From Deferribacteraceae bacterium V6Fe1 (GTDB taxonomy: Bacteria > Chrysiogenota > Deferribacteres > Deferribacterales > Deferrivibrionaceae): a stretch of DNA of 64,000 nucleotides. The position numbers were made by a program, and so were the translations under genes. Location of the stretch: assembly GCA_022813675.1 (NCBI GenBank), contig CP063375.1, positions 2,266,501-2,330,500 on the forward strand, written 5' to 3'. Below the pieces are notes generated by a model. That model saw nothing but the letters and a program-made list of their open reading frames with translations, ran no database searches and had not been told where the DNA came from. Every line of letters starts with the position of its first letter. Positions within the stretch are counted from its first letter, which is position 1. This document shows, in pieces, positions 26,301-35,277 of this stretch.

Positions 26301-27606
26301 TTAATAACCACCTTCTTTTAAAATAATGTCTTCCTATCAAAAAGCATTGTATGAAAATAGAAATATTCATACTCCACCAAATTCCCGCCGGTCCATAATT
26401 TAGAACAATTCCTAATATAAAAGCAAGAGGAATTCTTATAAGCCACAAACTTGCGATTATTCTTATCATAACACTTTTTGTATCCCCAGCACCATTCAAC
26501 CCGCCGGACAAAATAACTCCAAATGCCATAAACGGCTCGCTAATCATGCTTATATAAAGATATGTGACACTCTCTTTCACAACATTTGCATTATCAGAAA
26601 GAAAGCCTGCGATATTTCTTGCAAAAACAATTATAATTAAAGTAATCACAGCTATCAAAACTGTCCCCATAATAGCGGTATAAAAACCTGACTTAAAAGC
26701 GTCCTCTTTTTTGTTTTCACCCAAAATATTGCCTACTAACACAGCATTTGCCATATTAAAAGCAAAGGCCGGTAAAAATATCGCTGCCTCTATCCTTAAA
26801 CCGTTAGTAAAGGCTGCCATTACATCGACACTTTTTTCAGGGAGGGATGCAATTATCAAAAAAAGCACAGTACTTCCAAATTGCCAACTTATCTGCAACA
26901 CCCCCGAAGGCCAGCCGATTTTAAAAACCCTTCTAACAAATTTTACCACAAAACTCTTGTGCACAAGAAACTTTTTTATATTATACATATTTATTAACGC
27001 AGCTAAAAATACTCCTATTACCGTAGAAAGCGCAATCCCCCTAAATCCAAGTGGCGTATAAAAAACAAATAAAAAATTAAGCATAATATTAGTCACCGCA
27101 GCCACACCCATTGAAAGCAGTGATATTTTAATTTTGGCTGTCGCTCTCAAAATTCCATTTGTATTGACCAAAAAATAGTGAAACATAAGTCCGAAAGCAT
27201 AGATTTGTATCAAAGGAGCCGCATATAGTTTTACCGATTGGGGTATTTTTAATGAATTAATGATAGGGCCGGACAAAAAAATCCCCAGCATACTTAAAAT
27301 CACCCCAAAAAAACCCGTCGCTACAAGTATTGAATAAATTGCGGAAGATAGCTCTTTTTTATCAGAAGCGGTAAATAGCCTTGATATCAGTGATACGCTT
27401 CCTACTGTAATGGCATTTGCCACCACTATAAATATGAAATAAATTTGTGATACAAGGCCTATAGATGCTTGAACCTCTTTCCCCACTTTACCAGCAATAT
27501 ATACATCCGTAAGACTAATAAAAAACTCAAACACCATAATAAGTATCATCGGCCAGCTCACCGACCAGCTTTTAACCAACAAATTTACTATGTTTTTATT
27601 CACCAT
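26290..27606 (-). CDS. MATE-family efflux transporter
   Basis: A 438-residue protein of about 12 transmembrane helices in two halves. Family motifs: WSVSWPMILIMVFEFFISLTDVYIAGKVG at the N-terminus, and GWPSGVLQISWQFGSTVLFLII beginning the second half. MATE proteins export organic cations or drugs in exchange for Na+ or H+; the substrate cannot be inferred. It is first in the unit with the DUF2156 protein and korAB. Its start faces the heme operon, separated by about 80 bases. Confidence 0.9.
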   Translation of the reverse strand: MVNKNIVNLLVKSWSVSWPMILIMVFEFFISLTDVYIAGKVGKEVQASIGLVSQIYFIFIVVANAITVGSVSLISRLFTASDKKELSSAIYSILVATGFFGVILSMLGIFLSGPIINSLKIPQSVKLYAAPLIQIYAFGLMFHYFLVNTNGILRATAKIKISLLSMGVAAVTNIMLNFLFVFYTPLGFRGIALSTVIGVFLAALINMYNIKKFLVHKSFVVKFVRRVFKIGWPSGVLQISWQFGSTVLFLIIASLPEKSVDVMAAFTNGLRIEAAIFLPAFAFNMANAVLVGNILGENKKEDAFKSGFYTAIMGTVLIAVITLIIIVFARNIAGFLSDNANVVKESVTYLYISMISEPFMAFGVILSGGLNGAGDTKSVMIRIIASLWLIRIPLAFILGIVLNYGPAGIWWSMNISIFIQCFLIGRHYFKRRWLLNEI

Positions 27607-27687
27607 TTAAAAAAATCCTTAACAAATCATTTGTTTTATATTACATTACTTCACGTTTAAAAAAAGTTTTTATTGTTGAGGTATAGC

Positions 27688-28476
27688 ATGCTGTACAGCA
27701 TAAATATATTTTTTTATATAGTTAGTTTTCTTCTTATTTTGTTTCACTTTTTTCATAACAATAGAAAATTATATTTATCTTCGCAAATAGCAATGTTTAT
27801 TTCAGTAAGTTTAAACATTGTCAACTTTATTTTAAGATGGGCAAGATTAAGTGAGTTTCCATCCAACAGCCTATTTGATGTGCTTAATCTGGTAATGCTT
27901 TTTCTTGGTGTTGGATACCTGGTAATGTTTGCAAAATACCGCAGACCATTTATATTATTATTTGTATTGCCTTTTATAATTGCTTCAGGGATAGGCGGTT
28001 TTATTTCAGAAAATATTGTTTATCATTCTAAGCCTTTATCAACATTTTGGATTTATATACATTTACCTCTGACAATAGGTGGTACAGCATTCTTTCTTAT
28101 AGCAGCACTTGCGGGAATTTTATATTTTCTACAAGAAAGGCAACTTAAAAATAAAAATTTCGGACTTATTTTTAAAAACTTTCCGCCACTTGAAACTATT
28201 AATAATATAAATATTTTCGCTCTATACACAGGGTTTGTGCTGTTTTCTGGGGGCATAGTTTCCGGAATAATCTGGGGGCTTCTCGAGTGGAATGGCACTT
28301 TGATGCTAACCTCGAAATTAGTTTTTTCATTTATAACTTGGATAGTGTTTGCAGTAATTATAATTGTAAAAAAAACAAAGGGGCTTACACCGAAAAAAAC
28401 AGCTACTTTAAGTATAATAGGCATTTTACTAATTTTACTCACATATCACGGTGTAGCTACATTTTTATTAAGGTGA
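27688..28476 (+). CDS. HemX/CcsA-like cytochrome c assembly-family membrane protein
   Basis: About 262 residues and eight predicted transmembrane helices. The pattern WIYIHLPLTIGGTAFFLIAALAGILYFLQERQLKNK is typical of the CcsA/CcmC/HemX heme-handling family. Where CcsA has the tryptophan-rich WWD motif, this protein has GIIWGLLEWNGT, a degenerate version, which fits HemX (next to hemA in Bacillus) better than a cytochrome c synthase. The ATG at 27688 is chosen because GAGGT lies just upstream; a TTG at 27673 is less likely. It ends three bases before hemA and opens the heme operon. Confidence 0.8.
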   Translation: MLYSINIFFYIVSFLLILFHFFHNNRKLYLSSQIAMFISVSLNIVNFILRWARLSEFPSNSLFDVLNLVMLFLGVGYLVMFAKYRRPFILLFVLPFIIASGIGGFISENIVYHSKPLSTFWIYIHLPLTIGGTAFFLIAALAGILYFLQERQLKNKNFGLIFKNFPPLETINNINIFALYTGFVLFSGGIVSGIIWGLLEWNGTLMLTSKLVFSFITWIVFAVIIIVKKTKGLTPKKTATLSIIGILLILLTYHGVATFLLR

Positions 28477-28479
28477 AAT

Positions 28480-29739
28480 ATGCAATTAGCAGTTGTCGGA
28501 CTTAATCATAATACAGCTTCAGTCGAGCTTAGAGAATGCTTGGCCGTGCCACAAGAGAGGATAGAGCAGATATATTCCGATATCCTCAAAAATGAAAGGA
28601 TATACGAAGCCCTTATACTTTCAACTTGCAATAGGGTGGAATATTACATAGTTACAGATGACTTTTTATGCAATGTTGAAAGTGTCCTCAAAATAGTTGC
28701 AGAAGAAAGTAAAATTCAACTTGATGAGCTTAAAAATCACACTTATACCTATTGTGGCAGAGATGCGATAAAGCATCTCTTTAAAGTTGCTTGCGGGCTG
28801 GATTCTCTTGTACTTGGTGAACCACAAATTTTTGGACAGGTAAAAGATGCGTTTGCAAATGCAAAAATTTACGGAAAAGTTGACAGATTTTTAAAGAAAC
28901 TTGAAGAATCAACAATAAAAATTGCAAAAAAGGTAAGGACTGACACTAAAATTGCAGAAAACCCTGTTTCCGTCAGTTATGCTGCCGTAGAGCTTGCCAA
29001 AAAGATATTTGGCAGTCTTAAAAACAAATCTGCCCTTATTATTGGCGCCGGTGAAATGTGTGAACTTGCCGCCAAACACCTTTCCACAACTGATATCAGC
29101 TCGATTGTAATTACCAATAGGACTTTTCAAAAGGCAGAGGCCCTTGCCAAAGAAGTTTCAGGGGTAGCAAAGCCATTTTCAAATATTAATGAGTATCTTG
29201 TTGATGCGGATATTATTATCAGCTCTACCGGTGCTCCGGACTACATCGTAAGATATGATGATGTAAAATCTATCATGCAAAAGAGAAAATATTCACCTAT
29301 GTTTTTTATAGATATTGCAGTACCAAGAGATATTGACCCTAAAATAAACGAAATTGAAAATACATATGTATATGACATTGACGATTTAAAATCTGTTGTA
29401 GAGGCGAATAAAAAGGCTCGTGAGAAGGAAGCTGTCAAAGCAATGGAGATGGTTGAAGAAGCGGTGGACAGCTTTTTTGGTTGGGTAAAATCGCTAAAAA
29501 TTGTTCCTACTATAAAAAATTTAAGACTGTACTTTGAAGAGATAAAAAATAATGAACTAATCCGCTTGAAAGAGAAACATAAAAACATGGATGAAACTTT
29601 GCTTAATTATGCACTCACGTCATATTTAAATAAGGTGCTGCACACTCCGTTGACAAATTTAAAAAACCTCGGGGCTGGCTCCGAGAAATATACATTGGCT
29701 GAGGCAGTTGAAATATTATTTAATTTAAAAGGAGAATAA
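28480..29739 (+). CDS. hemA: Glutamyl-tRNA reductase
   Basis: A 419-residue enzyme reducing Glu-tRNA to glutamate-1-semialdehyde, the first step of C5-pathway tetrapyrrole synthesis. The catalytic Cys lies in LILSTCNRVEYY. CGLDSLVLGEPQIFGQVKDAF, the NADPH-binding ALIIGAGEMCELAAKHL and IVITNRTFQKAEALA are all family signatures, and the dimerisation helix closes the protein. AAGGTGA precedes the ATG. hemL is not in the window. Confidence 0.96.
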   Translation: MQLAVVGLNHNTASVELRECLAVPQERIEQIYSDILKNERIYEALILSTCNRVEYYIVTDDFLCNVESVLKIVAEESKIQLDELKNHTYTYCGRDAIKHLFKVACGLDSLVLGEPQIFGQVKDAFANAKIYGKVDRFLKKLEESTIKIAKKVRTDTKIAENPVSVSYAAVELAKKIFGSLKNKSALIIGAGEMCELAAKHLSTTDISSIVITNRTFQKAEALAKEVSGVAKPFSNINEYLVDADIIISSTGAPDYIVRYDDVKSIMQKRKYSPMFFIDIAVPRDIDPKINEIENTYVYDIDDLKSVVEANKKAREKEAVKAMEMVEEAVDSFFGWVKSLKIVPTIKNLRLYFEEIKNNELIRLKEKHKNMDETLLNYALTSYLNKVLHTPLTNLKNLGAGSEKYTLAEAVEILFNLKGE

Positions 29740-30660
29740 ATGGAAAAGTTAGTTATCGGCACAAGAGGAAGCAAATTAGCCCTGTGGCAATCAAACTATA
29801 TTAAAAGTCTTATAGAAGAAAGATATGAAAATATAAAGGTTGAGCTTAAAATAATAAAAACTCAAGGGGATAAGATTTTGGATACCCCTCTTGCAAAAAT
29901 CGGTGGTAAAGGGCTTTTTGTCAAAGAGATAGAAAATGCTCTGCTTGATGGCAGTGCGGATATAGCCGTCCACAGTATGAAAGATGTCCCTATGGAGTTG
30001 CCTGAGGGGCTAATCCTTTTTGCGACACCATTAAGGGAAGAACCAAACGATGCTTTTTTATCTGTCAAGTTCAACAGTATTAGAGAATTACCCAAGAATG
30101 CAGTAGTTGGCACAAGCAGCCTAAGGCGTAAACTGCAACTTTTAAAGCTAAGAGAAGATCTCATTATCAAAGATTTAAGAGGTAATGTGGATACCAGAAT
30201 AAGAAAATTGGTTGATGGGGAGTTTGATGCCATCATCCTTGCCAAAGCAGGGTTAAACAGGCTTAAAATGACAGACTACATAAAAGAAACCATATCCATT
30301 GAAGATATACTTCCTGCAGTTTGCCAAGGGACAATCGGCATAGAGCTGAGGGAAAATGACAAAAAAACACAAGAAATAGTTTCCTTTATAAACCACGAAA
30401 CCACTATGATAAGGACAAAATGTGAGAGAGCATATCTTAAAAAATTACAGGGCGGATGCCAAGTGCCTATTGCCGGCTTCTCGCAGATAACTGACGATAA
30501 AATTTACTTGAAGGCGCTGCTTTCCTCCCTTGATGGCAAAACACACATTTATGAAGAAGGCTTTTCTTCAATAGACAAGGCCGAAGAGTTAGGAAAAAGC
30601 ATTGCTGAAAAAATATTAAACAGCGGCGGAAAAGAAATTTTAGAAGAAGTTTACTCGTAA
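29740..30660 (+). CDS. hemC: Porphobilinogen deaminase (hydroxymethylbilane synthase)
   Basis: A 306-residue enzyme that polymerises four porphobilinogens. Seen: LVIGTRGSKLALWQSNYI, IKTQGDKILDTPLAKIGGKGLFVKEIE, DIAVHSMKDVPMELPEGL, VGTSSLRRKLQLL, DLRGNVDTRIRKL, and the cofactor-attachment Cys in LQGGCQVPIAGFS. The ATG directly follows the hemA stop with no spacer, and its AGGAG site is inside hemA, so the two are translationally coupled. Confidence 0.96.
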   Translation: MEKLVIGTRGSKLALWQSNYIKSLIEERYENIKVELKIIKTQGDKILDTPLAKIGGKGLFVKEIENALLDGSADIAVHSMKDVPMELPEGLILFATPLREEPNDAFLSVKFNSIRELPKNAVVGTSSLRRKLQLLKLREDLIIKDLRGNVDTRIRKLVDGEFDAIILAKAGLNRLKMTDYIKETISIEDILPAVCQGTIGIELRENDKKTQEIVSFINHETTMIRTKCERAYLKKLQGGCQVPIAGFSQITDDKIYLKALLSSLDGKTHIYEEGFSSIDKAEELGKSIAEKILNSGGKEILEEVYS

Positions 30661-30662
30661 AT

Positions 30663-31373
30663 ATGAAAAATATTTTGGTAACAAGACAAGCCGAACAATC
30701 TGTTGACTTTATTAATCTACTTTCGAAGAACTTATTTTACCCTTTTCTGTTGCCAATGATTGAGACAATCGGCGTTGACTTTGTTACAAAAAAGCAGGTC
30801 TATGATTACATAATTTTCAGCAGCACAAATGCGGCAAAATTTTTCTTTTTAAAATCAAAGGCCAAAGGGGTAAAATATATTGCCGTAGGCAGCTCAACTG
30901 CAAAATATTTGGATACTTTCGGGGTTAATGCGTTTACACCAAAGGACGAGTTTTCAGCTGAAGGTCTGATAGAATATTTTAGAGACATTGATATTAAAGA
31001 TGCAAATATTTTGATACCTACCCCTGAAAAACACTCCGATTCACTTAAAAATTTCCTCGTTTCAAATGGAGCATTGGTTGAAACCGTAGTGGTTTATAAA
31101 ACAGATGAGGTTAAATATCCGACAGGGCATTTAAACAATTTTCTTTTGGAAAATAATATAGATACAGTTACATTTGCTTCACCTTCTGCAGCTAAAAGTT
31201 TTTTTTCTAATGCTGAGAAAAATAAAGATATATATAATTTAAAGTACATATCCATTGGCAAAACAACATATAGTTTTTTAAAAGAAAACTACAATATACA
31301 GTCACATTATCCTGATAAATATACTGTAGAGGGTATTGTGGAGCTTTTAAATGATATTAGGAGGAAAAAATGA
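30663..31373 (+). CDS. hemD: Uroporphyrinogen-III synthase
   Basis: A 236-residue two-lobed protein. HemD sequences diverge strongly, but the fold markers are present: [89 protein letters not shown], and [11 protein letters not shown]. It cyclises hydroxymethylbilane with ring-D inversion. Position between hemC and hemB (two-base gap, four-base overlap) supports the call. Confidence 0.9.
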   Translation: MKNILVTRQAEQSVDFINLLSKNLFYPFLLPMIETIGVDFVTKKQVYDYIIFSSTNAAKFFFLKSKAKGVKYIAVGSSTAKYLDTFGVNAFTPKDEFSAEGLIEYFRDIDIKDANILIPTPEKHSDSLKNFLVSNGALVETVVVYKTDEVKYPTGHLNNFLLENNIDTVTFASPSAAKSFFSNAEKNKDIYNLKYISIGKTTYSFLKENYNIQSHYPDKYTVEGIVELLNDIRRKK

Positions 31374-32338
31374 GTTTTCCGGTAGTAAGACCAAGAAGAT
31401 TGAGAAAAAATGAGATCATAAGAAGTCTTGTAAGAGAAACAAAACTGACCCTTGATGATTTAATACAACCGCTTTTTGTAACCGAATTTGATGGGGTAAA
31501 AAAAGAGATAGCGTCAATGCCTGGTATCTACCAAATGGATATAGAAAATACTGTTAAAGAATGTATCGAGCTTGAAAAGTTGGGAATAAAAGCAATAATC
31601 CTTTTTGGAATACCAAAGCATAAAGATGAAATGGGGAGCGAAGCATACAACGATAATGGAATAATTCAAAAAGCGATAAAAGCAATTAAGGAAAATTGCA
31701 AAAATCTATATGTCATTACCGATGTATGTATGTGTGAATACACAAGCCACGGCCACTGCGGAATCATTAAGGACGGAGATGTAAACAATGACGAAACTCT
31801 AAAATATCTTGCACTTGAAGCACTGAGTCATGCAAAAGCAGGGGCTGATATGGTGGCTCCAAGCGATATGATGGACGGAAGGATAGCTGCCATCAGAGAT
31901 ATTTTGGATGGTAACGGATTTGAAAATATTCCGATTATGAGCTATTCAGCCAAATTTGCTTCAGCTTATTACGGGCCATTCAGAGATGCTGCAGAAAGTA
32001 CACCTCAGTTTGGAGATAGGAGAAGCTATCAAATGGATTCGGCCAACAGACTTGAAGCAATAAGGGAGTCAGAGCTTGATTTGATGGAGGGAGCAGATAT
32101 TTTAATGGTAAAACCTGCTCTTGCTTATCTTGATATTATCAGAGAAACAAAAGATACCTACAATGTGCCTTTGGCAGCTTACAACGTAAGCGGCGAATAT
32201 TCTATGATTATGGGTGCAATTGAAAGAGGATGGTTTGACAAAAACAGAATTATTTTGGAAACTCTGACATCTATAAAAAGAGCCGGAGCTGACCTCATAT
32301 TAACTTATTTTGCAAAAGAGGTTGCTAAAATTTTATGA
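31370..32338 (+). CDS. hemB: Delta-aminolevulinic acid dehydratase (porphobilinogen synthase)
   Basis: A 322-residue enzyme that condenses two 5-aminolevulinates. The N-terminus [20 protein letters not shown] is typical. [14 protein letters not shown] (C-x-C-x7-C) is the cysteine triad of the zinc-dependent type rather than the aspartate-rich Mg type. Active-site lysines are in [19 protein letters not shown] and [11 protein letters not shown]. The start overlaps the hemD stop by four bases (ATGA), and an AGGAGG site is in hemD. Confidence 0.96.
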   Translation: MSFPVVRPRRLRKNEIIRSLVRETKLTLDDLIQPLFVTEFDGVKKEIASMPGIYQMDIENTVKECIELEKLGIKAIILFGIPKHKDEMGSEAYNDNGIIQKAIKAIKENCKNLYVITDVCMCEYTSHGHCGIIKDGDVNNDETLKYLALEALSHAKAGADMVAPSDMMDGRIAAIRDILDGNGFENIPIMSYSAKFASAYYGPFRDAAESTPQFGDRRSYQMDSANRLEAIRESELDLMEGADILMVKPALAYLDIIRETKDTYNVPLAAYNVSGEYSMIMGAIERGWFDKNRIILETLTSIKRAGADLILTYFAKEVAKIL

Positions 32339-33072
32339 ATTTAAATGAAAGCCTCGCATTCAGATGGTTAAGCGACAAATTGGAGCCTATAGAAATAAAG
32401 GCCCACAATAAGCTGGATAATTTGCTGTGTATAGACAGGCAAAAAAACCTTGCAATCAAGAACGTCAACTCTTTTGTTAACGGTGGTCCCTTCTTAAATA
32501 TGCTATTATGGGGGGAAAAGGGGTGTGGTAAATCGTCATTAATCAAGTCATTAGGCTTAAAATTTAAAAATGACGGATTAAAAATAGTCGAATACCTTGA
32601 TGATAATATTGTAGCCATCTTCAAGCTTTTCAAAATTGTCGATAATTATCCTCAATACAAATTTATTGTTTACTTTGACGATATCTCTTTTGATGAAGAC
32701 GATATTGTATTCAGGAGATTTAAATCTGCCATAGAAGGGAGTCTTCAAGACCCTCCTGAAAATGTAATGTTTGTAGTTACTTCTAACAGACGTCACCTTA
32801 TTGCCGAAAGGTCAGCAGATACGAATGATATTTACTCAAGGGATGATATTAATGAAAAATCCTCTCTTTTTGCAAGATTCGGGCTTACAATAGGATTTTA
32901 TCCACTTAAAAAGAGTGAATATCTTGATATTGTAAGATTTTATCTAAAACAATTTGGTATTAATGAAAATGAAGAACTACTTAAAGAGGCTGAAAATTTT
33001 GCAATCGAAAGGGGTGGCAGAAGCGGCAGGATAGCTAAGCAGTTTGCTGTTTACAGGCTGATTTCGGAATGA
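32335..33072 (+). CDS. DUF815-family AAA-type ATPase
   Basis: A 245-residue P-loop ATPase: Walker [12 protein letters not shown], Walker [15 protein letters not shown], sensor-like [12 protein letters not shown], and a C-terminal arginine-rich [12 protein letters not shown]. This matches the DUF815 family of small AAA proteins, of unknown function. It overlaps hemB by four bases and so appears to be the last gene of the heme operon, although a link to heme synthesis is not established. It ends seven bases from the convergent EAL-HDOD gene. Confidence 0.85.
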   Translation: MNLNESLAFRWLSDKLEPIEIKAHNKLDNLLCIDRQKNLAIKNVNSFVNGGPFLNMLLWGEKGCGKSSLIKSLGLKFKNDGLKIVEYLDDNIVAIFKLFKIVDNYPQYKFIVYFDDISFDEDDIVFRRFKSAIEGSLQDPPENVMFVVTSNRRHLIAERSADTNDIYSRDDINEKSSLFARFGLTIGFYPLKKSEYLDIVRFYLKQFGINENEELLKEAENFAIERGGRSGRIAKQFAVYRLISE

Positions 33073-33078
33073 TTTACC

Positions 33079-34323
33079 CTATAAAAACTCCGTAATCTCA
33101 TTAAGCCATGCATAACTCCTCTGTTTTATTTCCGTAAAATCTTTATAGTCAATTTTTAAATCGTTTAATATTTTCAGCATATCATCATACAGCTCAAATT
33201 CGTCATACTCTATGACTTTCAACATTCTTCCCAATGGTCCTTCGTAAAAAAGGAGTGCTTTCTCCACCTCTTCGTCAAGGGCAAGCATTTTTATGAGCTC
33301 ATCTTTTGGCCTGCTAAACAAAGCATCAACAAGGGAGAAAAGCCCAACAAGAAAGGCTGTTTCCTTTTTTTCGTCGTTGTTTTTAAAAACTTCTGTTGCC
33401 AAAAGCTCCATCCCCTTTGCCCTGACAACAGCCGACTGAAACAAAGGGGAATTAACTGCATTTTTACCTTTTTGAGCAAAACTTAGAAGCATTAACCAAC
33501 TTTGTAGCTTTTTGAGTCCGATAAGACTGATGGCATGACGTATTGACTTAATCCTTGAACGGAAAAAAAATGCAGCAGAATTGACAAATTTTAAAAAATT
33601 ATAGCTTAATATGGGGTTTGTCTGAAAAACGTCCACAATTTTTCCGACATTTTCGTCCTTATTTATCATATTGATAATTTTAATTACAGTTAGCTTTGAA
33701 GGGTCAACCGCATCAGCTTCAAGAATTGTAGGTCTTGCAAAGAAAAATCCTTGAAACAAATGAAAACCAGCATCTTTACATTTGCTATATTCACTGTAAG
33801 TCTCGACCTTTTCTGCCAAAAGTTTTGCAGGAAGTTTATTTAAAATTTTTAGTTTTAAAGACAGATTGTCGTTTTTTACATTAGGATATTCTACCTTAAT
33901 ATAATCTACTTTATCAAAAAGCTTATTGAAATTATCCAGATAGTCAGAATCAAATACAAAATCATCAAGAGCAAACTTGTATCCCATTGCTTTCAATTCG
34001 CAAATCCTACTTGAAAGATAATCATCCACAATAGTGTCCTCGAGTATTTCCAAAACAAACTTATCCTTTGGAATAATCTCAACATAATCACTTAGCAAAA
34101 AATCTCTGTTTGTGTTTAAAAAACCAAGAGAGTTATGGAGCAAGCTCTGCGTGCCAAATCGTTCAAAGATATTGACAAGAGTAGTAGCAATAGAGCCAAA
34201 GGCATCTTTTATATTTGCAAGATTGTTATATTTATCATCCCTAAAAAGCAACTCATAGCCGTGTATAGATTGATTTGCATCTACAATAGGCTGCCTTCCG
34301 ATAAATATCCTCTCATTATTCAT
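33079..34323 (-). CDS. EAL-HDOD (YuxH-type) signalling protein
   Basis: About 414 residues. The N-terminal half is a degenerate EAL domain opening RIFIGRQPIVDANQSIHGYELLFRD (ELL in place of the catalytic EAL) with KFVLEILEDTIVDDY and KFALDDFVFDSDY. The C-terminal half is an HDOD domain (NPILSYNFLKFVNSAAFFFRSRIKSIRHAISLIG). Loss of EAL catalytic residues makes cyclic-di-GMP hydrolysis unlikely; such proteins usually act as signalling adaptors. The ATG at 34321-34323 has AAGGAT upstream. Confidence 0.88.
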   Translation of the reverse strand: MNNERIFIGRQPIVDANQSIHGYELLFRDDKYNNLANIKDAFGSIATTLVNIFERFGTQSLLHNSLGFLNTNRDFLLSDYVEIIPKDKFVLEILEDTIVDDYLSSRICELKAMGYKFALDDFVFDSDYLDNFNKLFDKVDYIKVEYPNVKNDNLSLKLKILNKLPAKLLAEKVETYSEYSKCKDAGFHLFQGFFFARPTILEADAVDPSKLTVIKIINMINKDENVGKIVDVFQTNPILSYNFLKFVNSAAFFFRSRIKSIRHAISLIGLKKLQSWLMLLSFAQKGKNAVNSPLFQSAVVRAKGMELLATEVFKNNDEKKETAFLVGLFSLVDALFSRPKDELIKMLALDEEVEKALLFYEGPLGRMLKVIEYDEFELYDDMLKILNDLKIDYKDFTEIKQRSYAWLNEITEFL

Positions 34324-34452
34324 CAAATTTATCCTTGTACTAATAAATTATACAGCTGAATCGGTAAAATTAAAATAATAGTATTATATTATTTAAAATA
34401 ATACCATATTTGTAACACAAACTCAAATTAAAAAAATTTTTACGTTTATAAT

Positions 34453-34549
34453 CATATGCTCTTATTTAAATTCTAAATTCAATATATTAGAATTTTTTAA
34501 TATTTAGCATATGCCTATTATTTCGCTATGATTTTATTATTGACATATG
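34453..34549. promoter_or_regulatory. Cluster of three CATATG elements upstream of the first DUF134 gene
   Basis: CATATG(C) occurs at 34453-34458, as the perfect palindrome GCATATGC at 34507-34514, and at 34544-34549, where it overlaps the -35 box TTGACA. The same elements recur upstream of psrA2 and of the binding-protein gene, so this looks like a shared operator set. The binding protein is unknown. Confidence 0.55.
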
Positions 34550-34568
34550 ACTAAAAAATTGCTATTCA
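34540..34568 (+). promoter_or_regulatory. Promoter of the first DUF134 gene
   Basis: TTGACA (34540-34545), exact 17-base spacer, TATTCA (34563-34568). A CATATG element overlaps the -35 box and spacer. The start codon follows 28 bases after the -10. Confidence 0.6.
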
Positions 34569-34596
34569 AACGATAGTTCATTATAGGAGAGTGTTT

Positions 34597-35034
34597 ATGT
34601 CAAGACCGCCAAAAAGAAGACTTGTAAGACATCGTCCAAGATTTTTTAAATTTGGTCCTATATGCAACGAGTGCCCCGATTTAGATGCCATAGAAATGAC
34701 TATAGACCAACTTGAGGCAATGAGACTTGCTGACCTTGAATGTTTAAGCCAAGAAGAAGCTGCCGATTCGATGAAAGTATCAAGACAAACATTTGGCAGA
34801 ATAGTTGAACAGGCAAGAAAAATAGTAACCGACGCTCTAATAAACGGAAAAATAATTAAAATCGGGTGTGATGAATATATCGACTTCCATAGCAGGGAGT
34901 TAAAGTGCATTAACTGCGGTCACGAATGGGAAGACAACTCGGGCTTTATACCGATAACGTATACTGCCCGGCATGCGGTTCAAAGGATATCATCAAAAGA
35001 AAAAGATGCGGACAAGGGTGTGAATGCCCTCTAA
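34597..35034 (+). CDS. DUF134 (UPF0251) HTH protein with C-terminal zinc ribbon, probably frameshifted
   Basis: The reading frame gives about 145 residues. Residues 1-95 are a DUF134 domain (RPPKRRLVRHRPRFFKFGP, TIDQLEAMRLADLECLSQEEAADSMKVSRQTFGRIVEQAR), a sigma-like helix-turn-helix. A C-terminal zinc ribbon begins KCINCGHEWEDN, but the frame then loses its second Cys pair. In the -1 frame the sequence continues VYCPACGSKDIIKRKRCGQG and stops at 35057, exactly the missing half. A single lost base near the GGG at 34941-34943 would explain this. The ATG at 34597 has AGGAGA upstream. Probable regulator of the adjacent psr operon; promoter elements suggest autoregulation. Confidence 0.8.
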   Translation: MSRPPKRRLVRHRPRFFKFGPICNECPDLDAIEMTIDQLEAMRLADLECLSQEEAADSMKVSRQTFGRIVEQARKIVTDALINGKIIKIGCDEYIDFHSRELKCINCGHEWEDNSGFIPITYTARHAVQRISSKEKDADKGVNAL

Positions 35035-35157
35035 AAGTACAAACACCTTTTATTTAATATCATCACCTAATCATTAGTTCACAATTGTACTCAAAATTTT
35101 AATCTTTTGCTCATAAAAATCAAATAATACTCGAACACTCTTTTTTTGGGAAAATTT

Positions 35158-35168
35158 TGAGCATTTGC
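35158..35168. promoter_or_regulatory. Near-match CATATGC element upstream of psrA1
   Basis: TGAGCATTTGC differs by one base from the TGAGCATATGC found upstream of psrA2. It lies about 35 bases before the predicted -35 of psrA1, which fits an activator or upstream operator position. Confidence 0.4.
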
Positions 35169-35201
35169 CATAAAGCCCTATGAAACATACAAAAAAAAGT
35201 A

Positions 35202-35230
35202 TTGACAGTTATTGTCATAAGTTTTATTTC
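35202..35230 (+). promoter_or_regulatory. Candidate promoter of psrABC-1
   Basis: TTGACA (35202-35207), exact 17-base spacer, TATTTC (35225-35230). A short inverted repeat TGACA-N5-TGTCA (35203-35217) overlaps the -35 and spacer and may be an operator. Confidence 0.5.
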
Positions 35231-35277
35231 AAACCATAGCTAATTAAGTTTTTATCAATAAAAACAGGGAGGCAACA

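Noticed and set aside
34381-34404. GTATTAT/ATAATAC inverted repeat upstream of the EAL-HDOD gene as an operator
   Set aside because: Only A/T-rich 7-bp arms in very AT-rich sequence, with no regulator or second copy to support it.
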